Below, one piece after another: positions 52,221 to 60,197 of a stretch of 64,000 nucleotides of DNA. The stretch lies in contig JAOANE010000055.1 in the NCBI GenBank assembly GCA_025194985.1, positions 62,001-126,000 of the forward strand, in the 5' to 3' direction. A program made the position numbers and the translations under genes. This DNA comes from Regnicoccus frigidus (GTDB taxonomy: Bacteria; Cyanobacteriota; Cyanobacteriia; PCC-6307; Cyanobiaceae). Within the stretch, counting starts at the first letter, position 1. The number at the start of each line of letters is the position of its first letter. The notes under the pieces were generated by a model that searched no databases, was not told the DNA's origin, and was given only the letters and a program-made list of their open reading frames with translations.

Positions 52221-52511
52221 ATGCCTGCCCAGCCCCTCTCTCCCCAGCAGATCGCCAGCCTGGGAACCGACCTGCCCGATTGGAGCGTGGAGAACGGAAA
52301 GTTGCACCGCGGCTTGATCTTCGACTCGTTCGTTGAAGCCTTCGGCTTTCTGACCCAGGTGGCGCTGATTGCCGAGTCGATGGGCCACCACCCGGAGCTG
52401 GGCAATGTCTACAACCGCGTGACGATTGATCTCACCACCCATGACACCGATGGACTCTCCTCCCTCGATGTGGACCTGGCCCAGGGGATCAACGCCTTGC
52501 TGAAAGCCTGA
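52221..52511 (+). CDS. Pterin-4a-carbinolamine dehydratase
   Basis: 96-residue PCD/DCoH protein. DLPDWSVENGKLHRGLIFDSF, GHHPELGNVYNRVTIDLTTHD and the C-terminal LDVDLAQGINALL are diagnostic, with the two catalytic His in GHH. It recycles 4a-hydroxy-tetrahydropterin or acts in pterin/molybdopterin-related metabolism. ATG at 52221 preceded by GGAAG. The 3' end overlaps the converging two-domain kinase by 23 bases. Confidence 0.9.
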   Translation: MPAQPLSPQQIASLGTDLPDWSVENGKLHRGLIFDSFVEAFGFLTQVALIAESMGHHPELGNVYNRVTIDLTTHDTDGLSSLDVDLAQGINALLKA

Positions 52512-54102
52512 GCGGCCTCCCGCTTGAGCCCCCTGCCGCCGCCAGCCTTGTCCAGATCTCCATCAGCAGGGCAAAGGGGTCTGTGATCACAGGCGCTGTT
52601 GCCTGATCTTCTGGAGGGTTCGGGCGGTTGGGGTGGTAGCGGAAGTGGTAATTGATGGTTCTCTCCGATTCTGCGGCTGTGAGGGGCTGGCTGTAGGCGC
52701 GCTGGGCGGCCTGGATCGGCCCATCGGCGTCACTGGGGTCGTCATCGCGTAGCTGGCGTTGCTTGAGCCGTTGCTCGATCAGCCCCTGGGGCGTGTGGAG
52801 GTTGAGGATCAACCAGGGCGATCTCTGTTGCTCGGCCAGGGCGATCGCGTGCTGGCGGCTGTCTTGTCGCAGGTGAGTGGCGTCGAGCAACACGGCCTGG
52901 CCACGCTCCAGGCTGAGGCGGGCGTTCTCCAGCAAGGATGCTTCGGTACGCCGGTTGGCTTCGGCTGAATACAGCCTCTCCCTCTCCCTGCCGCTGGTTC
53001 GCTGCTGTGGCTGCAATCCGTGGAGTTGTTTGCGAATCCTGTCACTGCCCAGGTGCTCGGCCAGTAACCAGGGGGCCAGCTCTGCGGCCAGGTGGCTTTT
53101 GCCGCTGCCGGAGCATCCCCGCAGCAGGATGAGGGCGGGTGCGGCCTGGCTAGAGCTGGCGTAGGCCAGGGCCAGGCTGAGCTGGCCGCGGGCTTCCCGG
53201 CCGCTCACCACCGCCACCTTGGCGCGCACATGGGCCCGATAGGCGCAGAACAGGGCGAGAACGGCGGGCTCGATCGTTCTGCTGTAGCCCTCCAGCAAGG
53301 GGGCGATCAGGTCCGCCTGGCCGTTGGCCTGCAGCTCCATCACCAGGAAGGCGAGATCGGAGCCCCCATCGATGTGGCGCAGCTCGGCATTGAACTCAAC
53401 GCAGTCGATCACGGCGATCGGGCCGTCCATCAACACATGTTCCAGGCGCAGATCACCATGGCCATCGACAGCCCAGCCACCCTCCAGTCGGCTGAGCAGT
53501 AAACGCCGTTGCCGCCGCAGGGCCATGGCCAGACGCTGGTCGAGCAGCCGGTGCACGGCCTCAGGAATCAGGGCTTCGCCTGAACCGCGGGTTGCGCGCA
53601 GATTGCTGTGTACAAACCGCGCAAAGCTCCTCAGCAGAGCGGCCGGCTTGGCGGCAACCAGGGGGTGATCGGCATGGAAAGCGGCTATTCGTTGCCCCAC
53701 GGCCTGCAGCTCCGGCGCTCCGGCACGCCCCTCCTCCAGCTGGACCATCAGGCTGGTGGCTGGATCGAAGCGGCGCATCACCACCGATGCTTCGGGCCCG
53801 GAAGGGGTGGCCAGTTCGGTGACCCCCAGATAAAGATCGGGAGCCAGCCGACGGTTCAGCCGCACCTCTTCTTCGCAGTAGTGACGGCGAAGCTCCAGGC
53901 TGCTGTAGTCGAGCAGATCCCAAAAACGTAGAGGCTTCTTGAGCTTGTAGGCACGCCGCGCTGTTAGCGCAATCACGCTGATGTGGGTCTCAATCAGCTC
54001 GACGTGACGCTGACAAAGCGGCAGATCGCCCCAGGCTTCAGCTGGGTAGATCGAAGGCCTGGCGAGGCTCTGGATCAGTGGCGAGAGTTCAGAAGAGATC
54101 AA
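52489..54102 (-). CDS. APH-like kinase fused to AAA/P-loop nucleotide kinase
   Basis: 537 residues, two domains. Residues 1-320 resemble an aminoglycoside-phosphotransferase-type kinase (COG2187): KLKKPLRFWDLLDYS and HGDLRLEHVL near residue 213, IDCVEFN. Residues 325-510 form a P-loop kinase of the COG0645 type: LRGCSGSGKSHLAAELA, VLLDATHLRQD. The fusion is common in bacteria but its substrate is unknown. TTG start at 54102. The 3' end overlaps the pterin dehydratase gene. Confidence 0.82.
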   Translation of the reverse strand: MISSELSPLIQSLARPSIYPAEAWGDLPLCQRHVELIETHISVIALTARRAYKLKKPLRFWDLLDYSSLELRRHYCEEEVRLNRRLAPDLYLGVTELATPSGPEASVVMRRFDPATSLMVQLEEGRAGAPELQAVGQRIAAFHADHPLVAAKPAALLRSFARFVHSNLRATRGSGEALIPEAVHRLLDQRLAMALRRQRRLLLSRLEGGWAVDGHGDLRLEHVLMDGPIAVIDCVEFNAELRHIDGGSDLAFLVMELQANGQADLIAPLLEGYSRTIEPAVLALFCAYRAHVRAKVAVVSGREARGQLSLALAYASSSQAAPALILLRGCSGSGKSHLAAELAPWLLAEHLGSDRIRKQLHGLQPQQRTSGRERERLYSAEANRRTEASLLENARLSLERGQAVLLDATHLRQDSRQHAIALAEQQRSPWLILNLHTPQGLIEQRLKQRQLRDDDPSDADGPIQAAQRAYSQPLTAAESERTINYHFRYHPNRPNPPEDQATAPVITDPFALLMEIWTRLAAAGGSSGRPLRLSARR

Positions 54103-54152
54103 TCAGAGGGGAAGCTTGAAAGGTGTTCGATCAGAAGCGATCCAACGGTTCG

Positions 54153-54425
54153 TCAGTTGCCTTGGGGAGGCGCTTCGTTGCCTGTTGCCGACGGGGTGTA
54201 ATTCACCGTGCACCTGTAACGGGTGTTGCCCATTCCCACGGAGAAGCTTTCACAGTTGGTGGTGCCGACGACCGCCCCAGCCGGGATCTGCTCGATTGCC
54301 CGCTGGCGCGCATTCTCTTCGTCCCAGACCGAGTCGGCGGTGCTGGACCCGGCCCAGCTGGTGCCAGCAGAACCAACGATCAAAGCAACAAGCAGAAGGG
54401 TGGAGCGAAAGGGCACGATCGCCAT
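54153..54425 (-). CDS. Small secreted hypothetical protein
   Basis: 90 residues from ATG at 54425. Signal peptide (STLLLVALIVGSAGTSWAGS, cleavage after AGA/WAG likely), then a ~60-residue mature part with two Cys (NCESFSVGMGNTRYRC) and EENARQRAIEQIPAGAVVG. No family recognised. The upstream frame is open but only in high-GC sequence. Follows the methyltransferase gene and precedes the two-domain kinase on the same strand. Confidence 0.6.
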   Translation of the reverse strand: MAIVPFRSTLLLVALIVGSAGTSWAGSSTADSVWDEENARQRAIEQIPAGAVVGTTNCESFSVGMGNTRYRCTVNYTPSATGNEAPPQGN

Positions 54426-54496
54426 GACCAAAAACTGCCGGACAGATGGAAGCAGCCTCCTGAACTCGATCCTACGGAGATCCGCCCTAGAAGCCA

Positions 54497-55141
54497 TCAG
54501 GCCTTGGCGACCACGGCGAAAAATGGATCGCCCTTGCCCCCCAACCAGCCGAGCGGGCCACTGGCCGGGGTGTCTTCGGCGATGACGGCGTCGATGCTCC
54601 AACCGGCCTGCACCAACAACTGGCCCACCAGGGTGAGTCGCTCACGGTCGCTCGATTCCAGCCAGGCGACGGGGGCTTTTCTGGCGAACATGCGGTTGCT
54701 GAACGCCACGATCACCTCCCCTCCCGGACGCACCACCCGGGCCAGTTCGGCGGCGATCGCCTCGGGGTGTTGCAGGTATTGCCAGCCGGCCACAACCAAG
54801 ACCGCATCCAGGCTTGCCGAGGCCAGCGGCAGGGTCTGAGATTTGTTGAGGTTCTGAACAAAGTGACGATCCAGCCTCGGGTTGGCAGCCAATTCGGCCG
54901 CATTGAGGCCATGGCCGATCACCTCGCCGTAGTGGCCTGACTCGGGTAGGTGGCTGACCCAACTGCTCATCAGATCCAGCAGCACCGCACCCTGCGGCAG
55001 ACGTTGCTGGTACAGCGCCGTGAGCCGCTGGCGAAAGCCGGCATCGAGATGGTGCACGAAGCGGGGCTCGGCGTAAAAGAGGGCGTCGTCGCCTTCGTCT
55101 TGCTTTCGCCTCTGCCGCGCCGTGAGCAGGGTTGCGCTCAT
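54497..55141 (-). CDS. SAM-dependent methyltransferase-like protein
   Basis: 214 residues, class I methyltransferase fold. VLLDLMSSWVSHLPESGHYGEVIGHGLNAAELAANP is the cofactor-region variant typical of a cyanobacterial subfamily that lacks the classical GxGxG; VVAGWQYLQHPEAIAAELARVVRPGGEVIVAFS and RMFARKAPVAW follow. Substrate unknown. ATG at 55141; divergent from the DoxX gene. Confidence 0.8.
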   Translation of the reverse strand: MSATLLTARQRRKQDEGDDALFYAEPRFVHHLDAGFRQRLTALYQQRLPQGAVLLDLMSSWVSHLPESGHYGEVIGHGLNAAELAANPRLDRHFVQNLNKSQTLPLASASLDAVLVVAGWQYLQHPEAIAAELARVVRPGGEVIVAFSNRMFARKAPVAWLESSDRERLTLVGQLLVQAGWSIDAVIAEDTPASGPLGWLGGKGDPFFAVVAKA

Positions 55142-55213
55142 GGCTGGATCCCCACAGCTCTGCCCCCAGACTGGTCGCCGTGATTCCCCGGCCAAGATCC
55201 TTGGCCCTGCCCC

Positions 55214-55597
55214 ATGACGACCCACCGCCTCGTCGATGCCATCGGCCGCGTTCTGATTGGGCTTGTTTTCCTGCATGCCCTGCTCGGCAAGGTGACAGGC
55301 TTCGCTGGCGTTTCCGCCGCAATCAGTGCCAAAGGACTCCCCTTCGCTCCTTTGCTGTTGTCGCTGGCCATGGTGCTGTTGGCGGTGGGTTCCTTGCTGC
55401 TGATCAGTGGTTGGCACAGCCGAGTTGGTGCCCTGCTGCTGCTGATCTTTCTGATTCCCACCAGCCTGATCTTCCACGGCGAGGTGTCGGATGCGGGCGA
55501 GCGGATCCAGTTGCTCAAGAACATGGCGATCATCGGTGGGCTGCTGTTGGTGGCCAACCAGCCCTCAGGCAGCCGGGTGATCAATAGAGGCGGCTGA
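55214..55597 (+). CDS. DoxX-family membrane protein
   Basis: 127 residues with four membrane helices: VLIGLVFLHALLGKVTGF, LLLSLAMVLLAVGSLLLISG, LLLLIFLIPTSLIFHG and NMAIIGGLLLVANQ. The overall layout and KVTGFAGVSAAISAKGLPF match DoxX/SURF4 proteins, some of which are quinone-linked oxidase subunits. Function here unknown. The 3' end overlaps the prenyl synthase gene by 17 bases. Confidence 0.85.
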   Translation: MTTHRLVDAIGRVLIGLVFLHALLGKVTGFAGVSAAISAKGLPFAPLLLSLAMVLLAVGSLLLISGWHSRVGALLLLIFLIPTSLIFHGEVSDAGERIQLLKNMAIIGGLLLVANQPSGSRVINRGG

Positions 55598-56552
55598 GCA
55601 CAAACTCGGGTAGAGCCAGCAGGGCGGTTCCGGCTTCCGAACTCGGCAGCCAATCGAGGGCCTCTCCGGCTTCCTTTGCAAAGCCCTCGGCCAGGGCCCT
55701 GGAGCGGGGGATCGCCTCGCAGCCCCGCACCAGTTCAAGGGCTTGGGAGAGATCGTCGGGCTCACAGAATTCCCGCTCGATCAGGCCGGTCAGGGCGGGC
55801 CGCTCTTCGAGGGCATAGAGGGCCGGGGCGGTGAGGTAGCCGGCGGCCAGGTCGCTGGCGGCCGGTTTGCCCAGTTGCTGATCACTGCCGGTGAAGTCGA
55901 GAATGTCATCGACCACCTGGAAGGCCAGGCCCAACTGACGGCCGAAGCGATTGAGCTGGTCGAGCTGGCCCACCTCCAGGCCGCTGAGCACGCCGGCGGC
56001 CTTGGCACTGTTGGCGATCAGCGAGGCCGTTTTGCAGTAGCTCTTCTCGAGATAGGTTTCGAAACTCTGGCCGGTGTCATAGCGATAGAGGCCTTGGCGC
56101 ACCTCGCCATCAGCCAGATCCATGATCACGCGGGAGAGCAGCTTGACGACGGCCAGATCGTCCAGGTTGGCCAGGTGCCAGCTCGCCTGGGCGAAGAGAA
56201 AGTCACCGGCGAGCACCGCCAGACGATTGTTGAAGCGGCTATGAACCGTGTCGACACCGCGCCGGGTTGAGGCTTCATCCACGACGTCGTCGTGGACCAG
56301 GGAGGCGGTATGAATCATCTCGGTGATCTCTGCCAGCCGGCGATGGCGGCTGCCGAGCTCGCCATCGGGCGAGAGGGCCCGCGAGAGCAGAAGCACGATC
56401 CCCGGGCGGATGCGCTTGCCGCCTGCACTGAAAAGGTGTTCAGCTGCCGCCTGCAGGATCGGATGCCCGGCGCCGATCAAGCTGCGCAGATCACTGAGCA
56501 GAACTTCTAGATCGTTTTCAACTGGCTGGAGCAATTCCGCAACCGTTGCCAT
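55581..56552 (-). CDS. Solanesyl-type trans-prenyl diphosphate synthase
   Basis: 323-residue prenyl synthase of the all-trans type. Two aspartate-rich motifs: LVHDDVVDEASTRRG near residue 88 and VVDDILDFTGS near residue 215, plus GGKRIRPGIVLLLSRAL. In cyanobacteria the solanesyl (C45) enzyme supplies the plastoquinone side chain; chain length cannot be read safely from sequence. ATG at 56552, 24 bases after the murI stop on the same strand. Confidence 0.92.
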   Translation of the reverse strand: MATVAELLQPVENDLEVLLSDLRSLIGAGHPILQAAAEHLFSAGGKRIRPGIVLLLSRALSPDGELGSRHRRLAEITEMIHTASLVHDDVVDEASTRRGVDTVHSRFNNRLAVLAGDFLFAQASWHLANLDDLAVVKLLSRVIMDLADGEVRQGLYRYDTGQSFETYLEKSYCKTASLIANSAKAAGVLSGLEVGQLDQLNRFGRQLGLAFQVVDDILDFTGSDQQLGKPAASDLAAGYLTAPALYALEERPALTGLIEREFCEPDDLSQALELVRGCEAIPRSRALAEGFAKEAGEALDWLPSSEAGTALLALPEFVLSRLY

Positions 56553-56575
56553 GTCCTCCGCCCGTCTGGATGATC

Positions 56576-57400
56576 CTAGGAGGAGCTCACCGGCGAGTGA
56601 AGGCCAACCTTCTCCACCTGGGGCTGCCAACCCAGCCAGGGGGTGGCGGCAAGAGCGAAGGCGTCGGGGTCGCCGGTGACGCAGAAACGGCCGGCGTGGG
56701 TTGTCAACTTGCTGGGGTGGAGTCCGCAGCGCGAACTGGCCGGAACCGGGGCTTGCTGGAGAAGAGCGCCAAGCCGCTCGACGGTGGCCACCGCTGGGTC
56801 CACCAGGGTGATCTCGGCGGGGAGCAGGTCACGCAGCAGCTCCTCCAGCAGGGGGTAGTGGGTACAGCCCAGCACAATCGCTTCCACCCGGGCGTTCAGC
56901 AAGGGCTTGAGATAGGCCGTTGCCGCTTCCCTGAGGCGGGGATCATCGAAGTTGCCGGCCTCGATCAGGGGGACGAAGGCCGGACAGCCCACTTCCACCA
57001 CCGTCGTGTCAGGGCGCAGCTCACGCAGGGCCAGGCCATAGGCGCCACTGGCCGCAGTGGCCGGGGTGGCCAGAACCCCCACCCGATCGGCCCGCAGCTG
57101 GCTGGCCACACTGTCGATCAAGCCAAGGACCGGCACGCCCGCCTCGGCTTCGACCAGGTCGAAGGCCAGGGCATTGGTGGTGTTGCAGGCCATCACCACC
57201 ATGTCCACCTGTTCCTGTCGCATCCAGTACGCGATTTCCTGGGCAATCAAGCGGATTTCGGCGCTTGATCGCTGTCCATAGGGCACCCGCGCCGTGTCCC
57301 CCAGGTAAAGGAAGGCCTGATTGGGGTGGCATTCGATCACCCGCCGAAGCACTGTTAAACCGCCCACACCGCTATCCATCAAGCCGATACGGGCCGCCAT
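56576..57400 (-). CDS. murI: Glutamate racemase
   Basis: 274-residue enzyme making D-glutamate for peptidoglycan. GLMDSGVGGLTVLRRV, the first catalytic Cys in VVMACNTTNALAFD (near residue 73) and the second in IVLGCTHYPLLEEL (near 184) are all intact. ATG at 57400 abuts the stop of the amidase gene upstream, so the amidase, murI and the prenyl synthase form one minus-strand unit. Confidence 0.96.
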   Translation of the reverse strand: MAARIGLMDSGVGGLTVLRRVIECHPNQAFLYLGDTARVPYGQRSSAEIRLIAQEIAYWMRQEQVDMVVMACNTTNALAFDLVEAEAGVPVLGLIDSVASQLRADRVGVLATPATAASGAYGLALRELRPDTTVVEVGCPAFVPLIEAGNFDDPRLREAATAYLKPLLNARVEAIVLGCTHYPLLEELLRDLLPAEITLVDPAVATVERLGALLQQAPVPASSRCGLHPSKLTTHAGRFCVTGDPDAFALAATPWLGWQPQVEKVGLHSPVSSS

Positions 57401-58468
57401 TCAGCCTCCCCCCAGGTAATTGAGGATGCCGCGGGCGATCGCGTTGGCCAGCTGGCTGCGGTGCGAGGCCGTGGCCAGCCGGGGGGAGTCCAGATTTCCG
57501 GTCAGGAAGCCGGTTTCCACCAGGGCGGCGGGCATCACGGTTCGGCGGATCACGAAGAAGCGACCTGGTTTGACGCCCCGATTCGGGCTGCCCGGTGACA
57601 CGCCCACCACCTCTCTCTGTACAGAGCTGGCCAGAGCCTTGGAGAGGGAACTCTGGAAGTAGAAGGTTTCGATGCCGTTGACATCAGGCCGCGCCATGCT
57701 CAGGGCATTGGCGTGAATGCTCACAAAGGCGTGGGCGCGGCTGCTGTTAGCCAACGAGACGCGCGGCGGTAAGTCGACATCCACCTCTGAGGTGCGTGTC
57801 ATCACAACCCGCACGCCACGGTTCTGCAGCAATCTGGCTGCTTGCAGGCTGATGTCGAGCACCACATCGGTCTCACGCAGTCCGCCGATGCCGATCGCAC
57901 CCGGATCGGGGCCGCCATGGCCCGGGTCGATGACCACGGTGAAACGGCCACTCGGCACGGACGGCAGCGGGCCCGTGCTGGCCGGCCGTGACCAGGCCAC
58001 GGTTGGGGCTTCGAGGCTGCCCTCGCCCAGCGAGGCGATGCTGCCGGAGCGGAGGCCTTCGAGCTCCAACCTCCAGCGATCACGGGCTGTTCCGACCAGC
58101 CGCATATTGCGCGGGTTCAAGCGGGTGCCAGGTAAAAATTCCAGGACGAGCCTGGTGGTGTTGGGATCGGGTTTGCCGATCCGGATCTCCTTGAGGGCCC
58201 CGTTGCCGCGAATGCTGCGGGTGCGGCTGGGGGCACCAGGCAGATCGATCCAGATGCGCGGTCCGACGCCACCCTTGCCGGCCTCATAGAACGCCGTGAG
58301 CGAGATGGACGGTGAGGTACGCAGCTCCAGCGCCCCATCACGGGCGATCCGCCAAGCCGCCAGGGCGCTCGCGGCTTCTGCCGGCAGGGAGCCCAGCAGG
58401 AGTGCCAGGGGGGCTACACCGCCCAGCAGAACGCGGCTCAGTGGCCCCAGCAGTGGTCGATGAAACAT
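57401..58468 (-). CDS. N-acetylmuramoyl-L-alanine amidase (Amidase_3) with AMIN-like domain
   Basis: 355 residues from ATG at 58468. N-terminal signal (VAPLALLLGSLPAEA), an AMIN-like beta domain (RIWIDLPGAPSRTR; LVLEFLPGTRLNPRNMRLV), then Amidase_3: VVIDPGHGGPDPGAIG, GLRETDVVLDIS, VSIHANALS and ALVETGFLTG provide the zinc His/Glu set. It cleaves the amide between muramic acid and the stem peptide during daughter-cell separation. Cluster with murI fits a cell-wall role. Confidence 0.93.
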   Translation of the reverse strand: MFHRPLLGPLSRVLLGGVAPLALLLGSLPAEAASALAAWRIARDGALELRTSPSISLTAFYEAGKGGVGPRIWIDLPGAPSRTRSIRGNGALKEIRIGKPDPNTTRLVLEFLPGTRLNPRNMRLVGTARDRWRLELEGLRSGSIASLGEGSLEAPTVAWSRPASTGPLPSVPSGRFTVVIDPGHGGPDPGAIGIGGLRETDVVLDISLQAARLLQNRGVRVVMTRTSEVDVDLPPRVSLANSSRAHAFVSIHANALSMARPDVNGIETFYFQSSLSKALASSVQREVVGVSPGSPNRGVKPGRFFVIRRTVMPAALVETGFLTGNLDSPRLATASHRSQLANAIARGILNYLGGG

Positions 58469-58476
58469 CCTCAGAC

Positions 58477-59295
58477 TCAGAACAGCGAGGGACAACGGTG
58501 GTTCAGGCTCGGCATCTGGGCCCGGACCCTTTGGCCATGGCTGGTATCGATCGGTGCCACGGCCAGCCCAACCGACACTCCAGCGTCAGCCAGCACAGTT
58601 CCCCAGGGATCGATCACCAGCGCGTGCCCATGGGTTTGCCTGCGCCCATAGTGCAAGCCGGTCTGCGCGGGCGCCAGCACGTAGGCGGTGTTCTCAATCG
58701 CCCTTGCCTGCAGCAGCACCTGCCAATGATCCTTGCCGGTGAAGGCGGTGAAGGCGGCTGGAATCATCACCAGCTCTGCTCCAGCTCCAGCCAGATGGCG
58801 GTAGAGCTCCGGGAAGCGCACGTCGTAGCAGATTGACAAGCCCACCCTGCAGAGCCCGGGCACATCGACAACCGGCGGTAGGGCGGTGCCGGGCTGAACC
58901 GTTTCCGATTCGCGGTAGGTGTTGCCGTCCGGCAGATCCACATCGAAGAGGTGGATTTTGTCGTAGCGGGCCAGCAGCTGGCCGTCCTTGCCCACCAACT
59001 CGGCACGGTTGAAGGTGACGCGCTCGCCGGCCGGCACAGGGAATCCACCCCCCAGCAGGGTGACTTGGTAACGCCGGGCCATCGTGACCAGAAAACGGCT
59101 GCAGCGTTCGGCCAGGCTGGGAGCCAACTCCAGGCGGCGGGAGTCATCGCCCATGAAGGCGAAATTCTCCGGCAAACCAACCAGTTCGGCGCCGCGCCTG
59201 GCGGCCAGCTCGATCAGTTCCTCAGCGGCGGTGAAATTCGCCTCCGGATCCGGCGTGCTGGTCATTTGCAGGGCAGCTGCAAGGAAGCTCGACAC
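58477..59295 (-). CDS. Nitrilase-superfamily amidohydrolase (Nit1-like)
   Basis: 272 residues from GTG at 59295, matching the family start FLAAALQMTSTPDPEANF. The catalytic triad is present: Glu in LPENFAFMG, Lys in ARYDKIHLFDVDL and Cys in SICYDVRFPELYR. Pattern closest to the Nit/omega-amidase or deaminated-glutathione amidase branch (NIT1). Eight bases separate its stop from the amidase start, on the same strand. Confidence 0.9.
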   Translation of the reverse strand: MSSFLAAALQMTSTPDPEANFTAAEELIELAARRGAELVGLPENFAFMGDDSRRLELAPSLAERCSRFLVTMARRYQVTLLGGGFPVPAGERVTFNRAELVGKDGQLLARYDKIHLFDVDLPDGNTYRESETVQPGTALPPVVDVPGLCRVGLSICYDVRFPELYRHLAGAGAELVMIPAAFTAFTGKDHWQVLLQARAIENTAYVLAPAQTGLHYGRRQTHGHALVIDPWGTVLADAGVSVGLAVAPIDTSHGQRVRAQMPSLNHRCPSLF

Positions 59296-59368
59296 CGAAG
59301 AAGAAGGGCAGGTCGGCGGAACTGTAGGGGAGGGGCTCCGGGCCTCAGGCAGCCCCCGTGGCGTTGCG

Positions 59369-60142
59369 TCAGCTGGCCTTGAGCACGCCCGGTGTGGTCT
59401 GGATTGGCACGATTTGCAGATTGTCCAGAGCCGCGCAGCAGCGGAAGTCGGCATCGTGGTTCCCCAAGGCCTCCAGTCGCTTGCCATGGCTGGCCAGTCG
59501 CAGGCAGGCTTCAGGGTCGTGCTTCCACTGCTGCCAGAGCGCCAGGGCGGCCATCGTTTCGTCATTGCCTGACTCCACCGTTTCGCCCCTTTTCAGGCCC
59601 AGTTCGATGGCGGCGGCGGTGACAGCCCCGGCGGCCAGGGTGTCCTCCAGGGAGTAGGCCCCTTCCCAGCCGCTGCCCACGATCCAGACCGTGCTGGCCC
59701 CTTGCTCGAGCAGCCGCTGGGCAACGGCATTGCGGTTAGGCAGACAGGCTGTCAGCAGCAGGGGCACGCCGCTGACCCGATCGAGTGAGCGCGTGCCATT
59801 GGTGGTGCTCAGAAAGATCCGTTTGCCACCCACCAACTCCGGCGTGACAGCCAGGGGGGAATTACCCAGATCAAACCCCTGAACCCGAGTGCCGCCTCGC
59901 TCGCCGGCCCGCAGCCGTTTCTCAGCCGGCCAGCCAGCAGCTGCCGCCTCCAGCGCCTGCAGATCGGCGAAGGCCTGGACCGCTTCTGCACCGTTCTGCA
60001 GGGCCCAGGCGATTGTGGTTGTGGCGCGCAACACGTCGATCACCACGGCGGCATCGGGGCTGGATCCAGCGCCTGGGTTGCCCGCTGCTTCGGGCCCCAG
60101 CGGCGGCACGGATTCCGAGCTGTGGAAGGTGAGGATCTGCAC
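59369..60142 (-). CDS. comB: 2-phosphosulfolactate phosphatase-like (ComB)
   Basis: 257-residue ComB-family protein: DAAVVIDVLRATTTIAWALQNGAEAV, LGNSPLAVTPELV, LSTTNGTRSL and VWIVGSGWEGAYSLEDTLAAGAV. In methanogens and some bacteria ComB makes sulfolactate for coenzyme M; cyanobacterial homologues are common but no other CoM genes are present here, so the actual substrate is uncertain. GTG at 60142; divergent from ubiD across 55 bp. Confidence 0.9.
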   Translation of the reverse strand: MQILTFHSSESVPPLGPEAAGNPGAGSSPDAAVVIDVLRATTTIAWALQNGAEAVQAFADLQALEAAAAGWPAEKRLRAGERGGTRVQGFDLGNSPLAVTPELVGGKRIFLSTTNGTRSLDRVSGVPLLLTACLPNRNAVAQRLLEQGASTVWIVGSGWEGAYSLEDTLAAGAVTAAAIELGLKRGETVESGNDETMAALALWQQWKHDPEACLRLASHGKRLEALGNHDADFRCCAALDNLQIVPIQTTPGVLKAS

Positions 60143-60197
60143 GGCGCGGCCGAAGGGGGAGGTGCGTCACAGTAAGCAGCACCTGATCCTTGCCCCT

